A stretch of DNA of 64,000 nt, taken from assembly GCA_964557955.1 (NCBI GenBank), contig CAZLCS010000020.1, positions 1-64,000 of the forward strand, written 5' to 3'. This DNA comes from JALOOX01 sp964557955. Lineage in GTDB: Bacteria > Desulfobacterota > Syntrophobacteria > Syntrophobacterales > Syntrophobacteraceae. Below the pieces are notes generated by a model that searched no databases, had not been told where the DNA came from, and saw nothing but the letters and a program-made list of their open reading frames with translations. The position numbers and the translations under genes were made by a program. Positions 8,730 through 17,253 of this stretch are shown here, one piece after another (the stretch's first letter is position 1; each line of letters begins with the position of its first letter).

Positions 8730-8924
8730 TCAATAGTTCCACTGCTCAGGTAAGGGTTGCGGCCCAGGTCTGATCCCAGCGATATCGGGGTCCTCACCGG
8801 GAGCACATTCCTCCCGCCTCGATTTAATCTCTTTGGCATTCGCCCGGCGCACCTCCTTTTCCTTCTGTTTTTGCTGGCGCTTTCTTTCCTTTTCAAGCTT
8901 CAAGGAACTGGGTCTCTGGGCCAT
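8730..8924 (-). CDS. Small lysine/arginine-rich protein
   Basis: A 64-residue basic protein. The first two thirds form one charged helix rich in Lys, Arg, Glu and Gln (LEKERKRQQKQKEKEVRRANAKEIKSRR), followed by a Pro-rich tail. Highly basic short proteins of this type are common near nucleic-acid-binding genes, but no function can be assigned. The ATG at 8924 has AGGA seven bases upstream; the GTG at 8930 is an alternative. The series of minus-strand genes ends upstream at this gene, 85 bases from the cold-shock gene's terminator. Confidence 0.5.
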   Translation of the reverse strand: MAQRPSSLKLEKERKRQQKQKEKEVRRANAKEIKSRREECAPGEDPDIAGIRPGPQPLPEQWNY

Positions 8925-9008
8925 GATCACATCCTATACATTGTGAGCTCTCAACACTCATCTTGATATGTCGACGAAAGCCCCCGGGGGAAGGGTATCT
9001 TCAGGGAC

Positions 9009-9039
9009 AAAAAAAGCCGGAGATTCACTCCGGCTTTTT
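9009..9039 (-). terminator. Rho-independent terminator after the cold-shock gene
   Basis: The perfect stem GCCGGAG/CTCCGGC (9016-9022 and 9028-9034) with a 5-base loop is flanked by seven A's on the left and five T's on the right. It can therefore end transcription in both directions. It lies 33 bases past the stop codon of the cold-shock gene. Confidence 0.88.
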
Positions 9040-9072
9040 CCTTCGTAAATGGGCTGGCTATCCGAATGGGAG

Positions 9073-9273
9073 CTATATTTTCTTCACCTTGAGTGCCTGT
9101 GGCCCTTTGGCACCTTTTTCCTCATCGAAGGATACCCTCTCTCCCTCCGCGAGGGATTTGAAGCCATTGTCTTCGATGGCACTGTAGTGAACAAAAACAT
9201 CATGCCCCTGATCGGCTTCGATAAAACCATAGCCTTTGCTGTCGTTAAACCATTTCACTCGACCTTCAGCCAT
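9073..9273 (-). CDS. Cold-shock domain protein (CspA family)
   Basis: A 66-residue single-domain protein that binds single-stranded RNA/DNA and acts as an RNA chaperone. Both RNP motifs are intact: KGYGFIEA (RNP1) and DVFVHYSAI (RNP2), within the usual five-strand OB fold (GRVKWFNDSKGYGFI, then GERVSFDEEKGAKGPQALKVKKI). Length and sequence are typical. A long A+T-rich upstream region (9274 onward), as is usual for csp mRNAs, could hold a regulatory 5' leader. Divergent to it is an RRM protein gene, so two small RNA-binding proteins share one intergenic region. Confidence 0.95.
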   Translation of the reverse strand: MAEGRVKWFNDSKGYGFIEADQGHDVFVHYSAIEDNGFKSLAEGERVSFDEEKGAKGPQALKVKKI

Positions 9274-9757
9274 TTTGCAGTCCTTTCCATTCGTTATAAG
9301 CTCTTCTTCGGGTGCGTTATTTCAGAGCAACTTCTGAACCGTTTCACTGCAAGGCAAAAGATCGATCCCGGAGATGACTCAAAAATATCGAACCACACTA
9401 ATTTGGAGGAATCTTACTTCATCAGAACAAGCAAAGGCAAGACAATTCTGGACTGGACTTTTACCGATTGGCAAAGGAAAAGAGGAAATTTGCGTTAAAA
9501 TTTGAGCAAGACTGGCTCCTGGAGCAGCTATAGAAAATCTGACTTAACAGCCACTTGATTTAATCTATGATTCGATTTAGCATAAAATCCACAAATTTTG
9601 AATTAGGATATGTGACTTTGTGATTTTGACCAGATCTCTGGGATGTTGTCTATCGTGGATATTTCCATACATTTGTTATCCCCTTGAATTAGGTTGAACA
9701 AGTCATAACCCATAAGCATGAATCACTATTGTTCTATTCATCGAAAGGTCGAAGGTC
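9274..9757. other. A+T-rich divergent intergenic region between csp and RRM genes
   Basis: This region of 484 bases has no supported gene. It must hold the promoters of two divergent genes for RNA-binding proteins and probably the long 5' leader of the cold-shock mRNA. It is much richer in A+T than the rest of the window, especially 9540-9720. No clear consensus promoter could be picked by eye. Confidence 0.5.
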
Positions 9758-10171
9758 ATGGTCAACATTTTCGTAGGGAGCTTGTCGTTCAGGACTACCG
9801 AAGAGGAATTGCGCAATGAATTTGGGGTGTTCGGCGAAGTGGGGGCAGTCAAGATCATCACCGATCGCGAGACCCGCAAATCTCGAGGTTTTGCCTTTGT
9901 CGAAATGCCAAATCGGGAACAGGCATTGGCTGCGATTAGCAGTCTGAATGGCAAAGAGCTTGCCGGACAGATACTTAAAGTCAATGAGGCAAAACCGAGG
10001 GAAGCTCGCGGAGGCGGCTCCGGATTTGCCCCTCAAAGAAGCAGACCTAGGGACCAACAGGGTGCCGACATCTACGACAGTAAGGACCGAAGAGGAGGCG
10101 GCACCGGCAATCGAGGACGAGGCGGACGTGGCTCCGGGAGGCCATCGGGTGGGGGGAGACGATCGCATTGA
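9758..10171 (+). CDS. RRM RNA-binding protein with RGG tail
   Basis: A 137-residue protein with one RNA-recognition motif at residues 1-80: NIFVGSL (RNP2) and RGFAFVEM (RNP1), with strand/helix order as in bacterial Rbp proteins. Residues 85-137 form a Gly/Arg/Ser-rich tail with several RGG-like repeats (RRGGG, RGRGG, RPSGGGRRS), a type of tail that adds non-specific RNA affinity. It probably acts on mRNA structure under cold or stress, inferred from its divergent partner being a cold-shock protein. The start ATG follows GGTCGAAGG. Confidence 0.93.
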   Translation: MVNIFVGSLSFRTTEEELRNEFGVFGEVGAVKIITDRETRKSRGFAFVEMPNREQALAAISSLNGKELAGQILKVNEAKPREARGGGSGFAPQRSRPRDQQGADIYDSKDRRGGGTGNRGRGGRGSGRPSGGGRRSH

Positions 10172-10353
10172 GTCCATACGGAGGATTTGCTGTTCCGCCC
10201 TGGCAGACGTCGAGAACCGGGTTTCGAGCAGACTGATTCAGGCGGAGGGGGCTCGCCCTTGGAATGACTTCCACCCGGTATATGACTTTCTCCCGGGAGG
10301 CCTCTCAGACCCTGCATGCACTGAAGAATTGATTATGAGGAGATGACGGTTCA

Positions 10354-11652
10354 ATGCGCTTGCTCCTGGTGCTTCCGAACAGTGAAGGTGGTTATTGGGG
10401 AAAGGTGAGGCATGGGAAGGCGGGGCTGGTGGCCTTGGGATTGCCGACGGTGGCGGCGCTCACGCCGCCCGAGTGGGAGGTTGTCATTCATGACGCACGT
10501 GCAGCCCCCGTCGTTTTCGATCAAAAGGTTGATCTGGTGGGCATCACCGGCTATTCGGCTGAGATTCTAAGCACCTACACAATTGCCGATCAGTTCAGGA
10601 AGAGAGGCATTCCAGTGGTTCTGGGCGGCGTTCACGTCAGCGCAAGACCGGAAGAGGCGCTCAGGCATGCCGATGCTGTCGTTATCGGGGAGGCCGAAGA
10701 GGTTTGGAATCAACTCTTGTCCGATTTTCAAACAGGCGGTCTCCAAGCCGTCTATCATGCCGAAAAACTCTGCACGATGGAGGGGATGAGAATTCCCAGA
10801 AGAGACCTTCTCAATAGAGGAATGTACACATCCTATTATACAGTCCAAGCCACTCGCGGCTGTCCTTACGATTGCGATTACTGTGCTGTGACGGGTGTGT
10901 TCGGGCAAAAGTTCCGAACGAGGCCGATTGCTGAAGTACTGGATGAAATTCGCGCATTCAGTTCACGTGATTTTTTGTTTGCCGACGACAATATTTGTGG
11001 TCAGCCCGATTATGCGAAGGATCTTTTCAGGGCGCTGATTCCCCTGAAGAAGAAATGGGGCGGCCAGACCTCCATCACTTTTGCCAGGGACGATGAACTG
11101 CTGCGGTTGTACGCGAAAAGTGGCGGACAGTACGCGTTTATCGGCCTCGAGAGCCTTTCCCAGAAGAATCTCAAGGGCATCAACAAGCCATGGAGCAAAG
11201 TCAGGGATTACGAAGATGCGATCCATAAGATTCATGATGCCGGCATCAACATCGTTGGCAGTTTCATCCTGGGATTGGATGACGATGATTCCTCCGTTTT
11301 TCAGGAAACCCTCGATTTCGTCCTGAAGAACCGCATCGCTGCCGCCCAGTATCATATACTTACACCGTTTCCCGGTACCCGCCTCTATGAACGCCTGGAG
11401 CAGGATAACCGCCTTTTGAAGCAAGACTGGTCGAAGTACCATACGAGCGATGTGGTCTTTCGACCGGCCAGGATGACCATAGAGGAATTGCAGAATGGCT
11501 ACAATTGGATTTTCCGAAAGACCTACACCCTTCCGAACATTCTGAAACGGGTATTCCGCAGTTGGCGAGGAATTCCCTATCGGGCCGCCGTCAACTTGAG
11601 TTATCGAAGGAAGGCCCTGCAAACGCCAACCGCCGCCAAGACTTTGTCCTGA
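10354..11652 (+). CDS. B12-binding-domain radical SAM protein
   Basis: A 432-residue enzyme with an N-terminal cobalamin-binding Rossmann domain (about residues 1-140, with VDLVGITGYSAEI and RGIPVVLGGVHVSARPEEAL) and a radical SAM domain with CPYDCDYC near residue 172, the CxxxCxxC set binding the 4Fe-4S cluster. The C-terminal part (MTIEELQNGYNWIFRKTY) resembles the DUF4070 extension seen in many such proteins. Members typically catalyse methylation or ring rearrangement at unreactive carbons. The substrate here is unknown, and no biosynthetic neighbours help. The ATG at 10354 has GAGGAG about 11 bases upstream. Confidence 0.9.
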   Translation: MRLLLVLPNSEGGYWGKVRHGKAGLVALGLPTVAALTPPEWEVVIHDARAAPVVFDQKVDLVGITGYSAEILSTYTIADQFRKRGIPVVLGGVHVSARPEEALRHADAVVIGEAEEVWNQLLSDFQTGGLQAVYHAEKLCTMEGMRIPRRDLLNRGMYTSYYTVQATRGCPYDCDYCAVTGVFGQKFRTRPIAEVLDEIRAFSSRDFLFADDNICGQPDYAKDLFRALIPLKKKWGGQTSITFARDDELLRLYAKSGGQYAFIGLESLSQKNLKGINKPWSKVRDYEDAIHKIHDAGINIVGSFILGLDDDDSSVFQETLDFVLKNRIAAAQYHILTPFPGTRLYERLEQDNRLLKQDWSKYHTSDVVFRPARMTIEELQNGYNWIFRKTYTLPNILKRVFRSWRGIPYRAAVNLSYRRKALQTPTAAKTLS

Positions 11653-11841
11653 GTGCGGAAATTGATGGTCAGGATGAGGAGAGGTCGTTCAGAGTGCATA
11701 GTTGCTGGCAGCCTACGACCTGAAAACTGCGAGGACAGCCCATCTCAAAGGACAAGCCATTCGAGGGTCTGTTTGCGAGTTCTGTTTTCCCCGACCTTCC
11801 GGCGAGTGAATCCTCCGGCGGAGGCGTAAGACCGGAAAGGG

Positions 11842-12048
11842 CTACTCATCTCCCAGCAAGACGGCGCGACCCAGAACGACTTTGAGATCAGCGCCGGCAG
11901 GCGGTTTCTCAGGCAATTCAAAGCGGAGCACCCCCCTCTCCATATCGTCGTCACCCATGACGCCATCACCCCCAACGGCCCTTGCATCCGCTTCATTCAG
12001 GACCTGGCGGTGCGTTTCTTCATTGAAAAGAATGCAACTCTGTTGCAT
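11842..12048 (+). pseudogene. Transposase remnant (DDE family, internal fragment)
   Basis: Reading the plus strand with codons in the frame of CAG at 11854 gives QQDGATQNDFEISAGRRFL and, after a short gap, AEHPPLHIVVTHDAITPNGP, then IRFIQDLAVRFFI. This resembles the middle of a DDE transposase of the type with a DGxxKNDCExNA.RRFL and an EDGLxSNGPHIRxL segment. An in-frame TAA lies immediately upstream (11827-11829), and the N-terminal and C-terminal thirds of the protein are missing. It is therefore a dead fragment of about 70 residues. Family assignment is from memory of the motif pattern. Confidence 0.5.
12032..12048. promoter_or_regulatory. Perfect 17-bp dyad upstream of the Fur-family gene
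   Basis: ATGCAAC-TCT-GTTGCAT is a perfect 7-3-7 inverted repeat, 125 bases upstream of the Fur-family start codon. Its length and symmetry suit a Fur/Zur-family operator. It also overlaps the end of the transposase remnant, so it may be chance. Confidence 0.4.
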
Positions 12049-12172
12049 CATCCTGAACTTACGTTGGTGACTGATGTTCGAGGGTCTGAGCTCTTTCTTC
12101 CGGGTTGGCTCCCCTTTCCTTTTGGCACAGGCTTCCAGGCGCCAACGATATCCGTCATGAAGGGAGTGGTTC

Positions 12173-12622
12173 ATGTGCCAGCGGTGTGATTACCCTGCGT
12201 TCCTCAAAGATGCCGGGTTGGATCCGCTTCCCAACAGAGTGGCGGTTCTGGAGATCGTCGGGAGCAGTTCCTCTCCGCTGAGCCCTCAGGAAATATTCTT
12301 GATATTGCAGAGGTCTCAGCGCATGAACAGGGTCACGCTTTACCGCATTCTGGACCTTCTGGTTGCAAAGGACCTGCTGCAGAGGATCAGCGCCGGCGAC
12401 CGCTCCTTCCGTTATGGACTGGGGCCCAATGCCAATCATCCCCCTCACTCGCACTTCTACTGCAGCCAGTGTGGAAACATGGAATGCCTGGCTCCGGAGG
12501 CCGTGAATGTGGATACCCGATCCATTGAAAGAACTTTTCCCGCTCTGATCCAAAAAGTTGAGATTCGCCTTGATGGGATTTGCAGGATTTGTCTCAAAGG
12601 AAGAAGGACTGAGAGGCCCTGA
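12173..12622 (+). CDS. zur: Fur-family metalloregulator, Zur-like
   Basis: A 149-residue DNA-binding repressor. Residues 15-85 form the winged helix (PLSPQEIFLILQ then MNRVTLYRILDLLVAKDLLQRI, the recognition-helix region). The C-terminal half has HSHFYCSQCGNMECL and ICRICLKG, two CxxC pairs that hold the structural zinc, plus histidines for the sensory site. Zur rather than Fur is inferred from what follows on the same strand: a His-rich zinc-binding protein and its ABC transporter. With zinc bound it would shut off uptake. The ATG at 12173 is preceded by AAGGGAG. It starts a likely operon running to 18015. Confidence 0.85.
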   Translation: MCQRCDYPAFLKDAGLDPLPNRVAVLEIVGSSSSPLSPQEIFLILQRSQRMNRVTLYRILDLLVAKDLLQRISAGDRSFRYGLGPNANHPPHSHFYCSQCGNMECLAPEAVNVDTRSIERTFPALIQKVEIRLDGICRICLKGRRTERP

Positions 12623-12784
12623 ATCGTTTTTGTTTGGATGCAGGCGGGTATGGCGCACGCTGGAATGGTTTGCAGGCTTGACGGGTGGGAGGTAGCGGGA
12701 GCGTCTGAAGGACTGCGCCTCTCACCCCTTCGCTCTTAACGGGCGCTGTGAAGCCTCGCCCACTCTGGACGGAAGAGGATTCCA

Positions 12785-13240
12785 TTGATCATTTCAGCAA
12801 AGTTCTACGGCTGGCGCTCAGCAGCAAGATCCACCCGGTGCAGAGGTGCGGGATCATTGCCGCTCGCCCTATTCTTCTGCTTCCTCGGCCTGGCCGCTCA
12901 ACTCCTCCTTCTTCCGATTCACTCCTTCGAGCTCAACGCAGAACGATCACATGCTCCCTCCGTGAGATGCGGTTGCAGGGCAGTCCACCACGGGGAGTCG
13001 GCAGGTCCGGGAACCGAAGCGTCCAACCCCCGCAAGGTTCCAGATCACTCCCACCATGATGCCTGTTCGTGTCCCATCTGTCAGACCATCCTGCGCTCCT
13101 CCCAATGCCTGATGCCCACGGCGGGTGCGGCTTTGTTGTTCCTCGCTCCCCCAGTCCTGGCATGTCTGTTTGAAGATCAAGGGAAGACATCACCACCACT
13201 CCTCATCCACGGGGCTCGATCCCCACCTCAGCTGTCCTGA
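12785..13240 (+). CDS. DUF2946-like membrane protein
   Basis: A 151-residue protein with two hydrophobic segments (LALFFCFLGLAAQLLLLPIHSF at about residues 27-48 and GAALLFLAPPVLACLF near 115-130). Between them is a Cys/His-rich stretch with HSHHDACSCPICQ, which could bind metal. This layout matches DUF2946-type proteins that accompany metal transport genes. The role is unknown; metal sensing or buffering at the membrane is an inference. The start is a TTG at 12785 preceded by AAGAGGA with six-base spacing. It is located between the regulator and the zinc-binding protein gene. Confidence 0.65.
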   Translation: MIISAKFYGWRSAARSTRCRGAGSLPLALFFCFLGLAAQLLLLPIHSFELNAERSHAPSVRCGCRAVHHGESAGPGTEASNPRKVPDHSHHDACSCPICQTILRSSQCLMPTAGAALLFLAPPVLACLFEDQGKTSPPLLIHGARSPPQLS

Positions 13241-13481
13241 GCATCTCATCTGAATCCGGCATAGCGAATGAATCTATTTCATAGAGAGGGTTCTCCATGG
13301 GGGGCTGCTCGGGCACCCCATGCAGGGGAGGCTCGCTGAGGTGGGAGGGAGGTCCCATGGAGCGGTGTGTCAGACGAACGCCGCCGATCTTTCTTGGGGC
13401 TCAAGTGAATGAGCACCGCGATTCATTGGGGTCGCATTTCGCGATCAAGAATCGGAACAGAAAATCTCGGAGGGTATGGTC

Positions 13482-14555
13482 ATGAAACAACGTGCATTGG
13501 CTCTTTTTGCGGCATTCTCAATTCTAGGGTTGAGTTCGGGCGTGCCGTGCGCAGCAGTCCAGTCCCAGAGTCCAGCCGGCCCGGAAATGAGAGTGCTGGC
13601 CGTGGAAACCTTTCTGGCCGACATCGCTCAAAATGTGGCGGGAGAACGGGTCAAAGTGGCCGCTCTGCTGCCCATCGGGGCGGACCCGCACAGTTTTCAG
13701 CCCACCCCGGCCGATGTGGCCAAGGTGGCAAACTGCAATGTACTCATCGTTCATGGAGCCGGGATCGAAGAGTTCCTGGACGAGGTGCTGCACAATGCGG
13801 GCGGATCCCGCAGGGTGATTGAAGCCTCGGCCGGGCTCAAGGCACGCACGCCGAAAGAGGGAGAATCGGTTGGAGACCATGGGGAGCATGAGGAAGATGA
13901 GCCGGGCCACAAGCATGAACAGGGTCACAGTGCCAAAAGCGACCACAAACACGAGCATGGGGGGAAGCATGGTGCTTCCCACGCTCACGACGAAGGACAC
14001 CACCATGGGGGCCACCACCATCACGACACAGATCCGCACTTCTGGCTTTCTCCCGTCAACGTCATCACTTACGTGAGCAACATCAGGGACGGGCTGAGCC
14101 AGGCTGATCCCGCCGGAGCGACAGCGTTTGCAGCCAATGCAGACGCATACATCACTCAATTGAAGGAGCTGGACCGCTGGATTGCTGAGCAGGTGAAGCA
14201 GATTCCCGAGAAGAAGCGGATCCTGGTTACCAACCACGAGAGTCTTGGCTATTTTGCAGATCGTTATGGATTCGAGATTGCGGGGAGCATTTTGCCCAGT
14301 GTGAGCACCGGAGCGTCGCCTTCGGCCAGGGAGCTGGCGGATCTGACAAGGAAGATGAAAGCTGTGGGGGTCGGGGCCATTTTTCTCGAAACCGGGAACA
14401 ACCCTCAGCTCGCCACGCAGCTGGCCCAAGAGACCGGAATCAGGACGGTGACCGAGCTCCACACCCACTCCATCACAGAGCCCGGAGGTCAGGCACCCAC
14501 CTACATTGAGATGATGCGATTCAACACGAAGGCCATCGTCAACGCCCTCAAATGA
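13482..14555 (+). CDS. znuA: Periplasmic zinc-binding protein of ABC transporter (ZnuA)
   Basis: A 357-residue cluster A-I (TroA/ZnuA) solute-binding protein. A signal peptide covers about residues 1-26 (MKQRALALFAAFSILGLSSG...). The fold marks are VLAVETFLADIAQNVAG, ADPHSFQPTPADV (first metal-ligand histidine), HFWLSPVNV, LVTNHESLGYFADRYGFEI and an ETGNNPQLA segment. Between them, roughly residues 130-180, is a long His/Asp/Glu-rich loop (for example DEGHHHGGHHHHDTDPH), the hallmark of zinc rather than manganese binders. The ATG at 13482 is preferred over 13476 because AGGG lies seven bases upstream. It delivers zinc to the permease encoded downstream. Confidence 0.93.
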   Translation: MKQRALALFAAFSILGLSSGVPCAAVQSQSPAGPEMRVLAVETFLADIAQNVAGERVKVAALLPIGADPHSFQPTPADVAKVANCNVLIVHGAGIEEFLDEVLHNAGGSRRVIEASAGLKARTPKEGESVGDHGEHEEDEPGHKHEQGHSAKSDHKHEHGGKHGASHAHDEGHHHGGHHHHDTDPHFWLSPVNVITYVSNIRDGLSQADPAGATAFAANADAYITQLKELDRWIAEQVKQIPEKKRILVTNHESLGYFADRYGFEIAGSILPSVSTGASPSARELADLTRKMKAVGVGAIFLETGNNPQLATQLAQETGIRTVTELHTHSITEPGGQAPTYIEMMRFNTKAIVNALK

Positions 14556-14574
14556 TGTTCATGGGGAATGGAAT

Positions 14575-15396
14575 GTGACGCCTTTAACAAATCGAAGCGG
14601 AACGGCAACCTGCGCCTGGGCGCCTGCCCACCTCCTGGTGGAAGACATCACCGTGTCCTACGGGCACAGGCCGGCCCTCCATGAAGTGACCTTCTGCGTT
14701 CCCGTGGGGACACGGGTTGCGGTCATCGGACCCAACGGGGCCGGGAAGTCGACGCTTTTTAAAGCCCTGGTCGGCCTGCTTCCCCTGGACAGAGGACGCA
14801 TCATGATCCACGGCCTGCCGCTGGGCCATCACCGGGATTGCGTGGCCTATCTTCCCCAGCGTGAAGAACTGGACTGGCGGTTTCCCGTGACCGTTTCGGA
14901 CGTGGTCATGATGGGTCGCTACGGTCGGCTTGGCTGGTTCAGGCGGCCCGGAAGGCCGGACCGGGCGGCTGTGGCCGAGAGCCTCGAACGTATGGGGATC
15001 AGCGACCTGGCCTCAAAACCCATTGGTGACCTGTCCGGCGGTCAGCAGCAGAGAGTCTTCCTGGCGAGAGCCCTGGTGCAGGAGCCGCATATCCTGCTCA
15101 TGGATGAGCCATTCACGGGAGTGGATGTTTCGACCCAGGAGGCAACCCTGGAGCTTTTTGACACCCTTCGGGAGCAACAGGTCACCGTTCTGATATCGAC
15201 CCATGACCTGAAGCTGAGCACGACCCGGTTCGACCAGGTACTGCTTCTGAACCGTCGCCTGATATCCTTCGGCCCGGCTCAGGAAGCGCTCACGTCCCAA
15301 ACCCTGGCCGAGGCATTCGGCGGCCAGGTTCTGTTCATCAACGGGGCGGTGGTGGTGGACAGGGCCGCCCATGTGAGAAAACCTTACGCGGAGTAG
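14575..15396 (+). CDS. znuC: Zinc ABC transporter ATP-binding protein (ZnuC)
   Basis: A 273-residue ATPase subunit. Motifs in order: GPNGAGKST (Walker A), LPQREELDWRFP (Q-loop region, typical of the Mn/Zn group), LSGGQQQR (signature), ILLMDEPFTGVD (Walker B) and STHDLK (switch histidine). It powers import through the adjacent permease. The start is a GTG at 14575 preceded by GGGGA; no in-frame ATG fits the N-terminus. It lies 19 bases after the binding-protein gene and 7 bases before the permease, so all three are surely co-transcribed. Confidence 0.94.
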   Translation: MTPLTNRSGTATCAWAPAHLLVEDITVSYGHRPALHEVTFCVPVGTRVAVIGPNGAGKSTLFKALVGLLPLDRGRIMIHGLPLGHHRDCVAYLPQREELDWRFPVTVSDVVMMGRYGRLGWFRRPGRPDRAAVAESLERMGISDLASKPIGDLSGGQQQRVFLARALVQEPHILLMDEPFTGVDVSTQEATLELFDTLREQQVTVLISTHDLKLSTTRFDQVLLLNRRLISFGPAQEALTSQTLAEAFGGQVLFINGAVVVDRAAHVRKPYAE

Positions 15397-15403
15397 GACC
15401 TTG

Positions 15404-16255
15404 ATGGACTGGCTCATTGAGCCCTTTGCCTTCGGCTTCATGCAGCGCGGCCTTGTGGCCTCGCTCATGGTGGGCATTCTTTGTGCGGTCATCGGCTGCT
15501 ACGTGGTGTTGCGCTCCATGGCTTTTCTTGGGGATGCCCTGGCTCACGCCATTCTGCCCGGCGTGGCCGTGGCGTATCTCCTGAAAGGCAGCCTGTTCGT
15601 GGGGGCCCTGGCTGCAGCCATCCTCGTCGCCCTCAGCATAGGCCTTCTCTCGCGCCAGGGCAGCATCAAGGAGGACACGGCCATCGGGATTCTCTTCGCC
15701 GCCGCCCTCTCCCTGGGCATAGCCCTCATCAGCACGGCCAAGACCTACGCCATGGACCTGACCCACATCCTGTTCGGGAACGTGCTGGGGGTGAGCTCCG
15801 GCGATCTCTGGCTCACAACGGGTGTGGGTCTCCTCGTGTTGGCCGTGATTGTCCTGTTCTACAAAGAATTCCTGGTCATCTCCTTCGACCCGGTCCTGGC
15901 GGCGACCCTCAGGCTCCCTGCGGAGCTTCTTCGCACCCTCATGCTGGTCCTCATCGCCCTCACCATTGTGGTCTCTCTCCAAACCGTGGGGGTGGGCCTG
16001 GTCACCGCCATGCTGGTAACCCCGGCGGCGACGGCTTCACTCCTGACGCGTCGACTGCTCTCCATGATGGCGATATCGGCTGTCGTGGGAGGGCTTTCTG
16101 CCGTCATCGGCCTCTTTCTGAGCTACCATGTCAATATCGCCTCGGGAGCTGCGGTGGTGATGACGGCTACGTGCTTTTTCCTTCTCGCCTTTCTCATGGC
16201 CCCCTGCCGGGGTATCTTCTGGCGGCTCCTGAGAAGGCGGAGCACACGGGACTGA
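15404..16255 (+). CDS. znuB: Zinc ABC transporter permease (ZnuB)
   Basis: A 283-residue integral membrane protein of the ABC-3 family with about eight hydrophobic segments. It starts with the family-typical PFAFGFMQRGLVASLMVGILCAVIGCYVVLRSMAFLGDALAHAILPGVA segment (the GDALAHA motif couples to the ATPase). It ends in a basic tail at residue 283. The ATG at 15404 is preferred over the preceding TTG because AGGA is five bases upstream. It forms the channel for zinc (or manganese) with the two upstream gene products. Confidence 0.93.
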   Translation: MDWLIEPFAFGFMQRGLVASLMVGILCAVIGCYVVLRSMAFLGDALAHAILPGVAVAYLLKGSLFVGALAAAILVALSIGLLSRQGSIKEDTAIGILFAAALSLGIALISTAKTYAMDLTHILFGNVLGVSSGDLWLTTGVGLLVLAVIVLFYKEFLVISFDPVLAATLRLPAELLRTLMLVLIALTIVVSLQTVGVGLVTAMLVTPAATASLLTRRLLSMMAISAVVGGLSAVIGLFLSYHVNIASGAAVVMTATCFFLLAFLMAPCRGIFWRLLRRRSTRD

Positions 16256-16274
16256 AACGTCGCAAAGGACCTGC

Positions 16275-17249
16275 ATGTACCAGGAGTTACAGATTTTCAC
16301 CTCCACGGTCATCGCGATATTCTTGGAAGCCTCGCCCTTTCTGATGCTGGGTTCAATTCTCTCGGCCGTTTTCGAGATCTATGTGCCAGCGGAAATTCTG
16401 GCCAGATACCTTCCTAAAGGACGTTTTGCGGGCTTGCTTTTCGGGCTGTGCACCGGGATGCTGATACCGACCTGCGAGTGCGGGGTGGTCTCCATCGTGC
16501 GGCGTCTCCTGAGAAAGGGGGTCCCGGCACAGGTGGCGATCACCTACATGCTGGCAGCGCCGGTCATCAATCCGCTGGTCCTCGCCTCCACTTACCTCGC
16601 TTTCCAGGGGGACATCCGGATGGTCCTTGCAAGGGTCGCTGTGGTGGCTGTTTGCGCCTCCGCCATCGGTTTCGGACTCTCCATTGTCGATCCCATTCTC
16701 CTCCTCCGGGAGGGAAAGATCTACAAAGAGCTGCTGGACAAGGAACCATCCGGAAGGGCTGACGTTCATGGGCAGGGTCCGGCTCCGGTCCTTCTCCAAA
16801 TGGCTCCGGACCCAGCCTGCGGCTGCGGCTGTGAAGCACCACAAGGATCGCGCCTGATCGGAGTTTTCCTTCATACGGCCTCCGAGTTTCTTGAAATGGG
16901 GAAGTATCTCTTTTTGGGCGCCTGTGCAGTCGGTCTCTTCAATATCCTTCCGCCGTACGATTTCCTTTATCTCCTCGTGGACCGAGCCCGCCTGGCCATA
17001 GCGGGAATGATGCTCCTGGCCATCCTGCTTTCGGTCTGCTCGGAGGCCGATGCTTTCGTGGCGGCATCCTTTCTGTCCTTTCCCCCGGCGTCACAGCTTG
17101 CGTTCATCGCCATTGGCCCCATGGTCGATCTCAAGCTGATACTGATGTTTCGTGCTGTTTTTCACCGAAGAGTGGCGGTGGTGCTGGTGGGGGTGCCGAC
17201 GCTCCTGACCTATCTCCTCTGTAATCTTTACGCGATGTTAGCGGGTTGA
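16275..17249 (+). CDS. YraQ/DUF318-type permease
   Basis: A 324-residue membrane protein with about eight spans. The segment FGLCTGMLIPTCECGVVSIVRRLLRKG is the family signature (PxCxCG), and MLAAPVINPLVLASTY follows. A cysteine-rich cytoplasmic loop (DPACGCGC near residue 178) may bind metal. Members are predicted metal or arsenic-related permeases. Together with the next gene (TIGR03943 type) it forms a pair often found near zinc regulators, so a zinc-linked role is inferred. The ATG at 16275 follows the znuB stop by 19 bases. Confidence 0.85.
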   Translation: MYQELQIFTSTVIAIFLEASPFLMLGSILSAVFEIYVPAEILARYLPKGRFAGLLFGLCTGMLIPTCECGVVSIVRRLLRKGVPAQVAITYMLAAPVINPLVLASTYLAFQGDIRMVLARVAVVAVCASAIGFGLSIVDPILLLREGKIYKELLDKEPSGRADVHGQGPAPVLLQMAPDPACGCGCEAPQGSRLIGVFLHTASEFLEMGKYLFLGACAVGLFNILPPYDFLYLLVDRARLAIAGMMLLAILLSVCSEADAFVAASFLSFPPASQLAFIAIGPMVDLKLILMFRAVFHRRVAVVLVGVPTLLTYLLCNLYAMLAG

Positions 17250-17253
17250 CACG

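Noticed and set aside
9049..9498. Plus-strand frame of 149 codons over the cold-shock gene
   Set aside because: It runs antisense to a clear CspA protein and through its terminator; no family pattern is seen.
11842..12174. Minus-strand open frame of 110 codons upstream of the Fur-family gene
   Set aside because: The opposite strand encodes a transposase-like fragment over the same bases, and no Shine-Dalgarno sequence precedes the candidate start.
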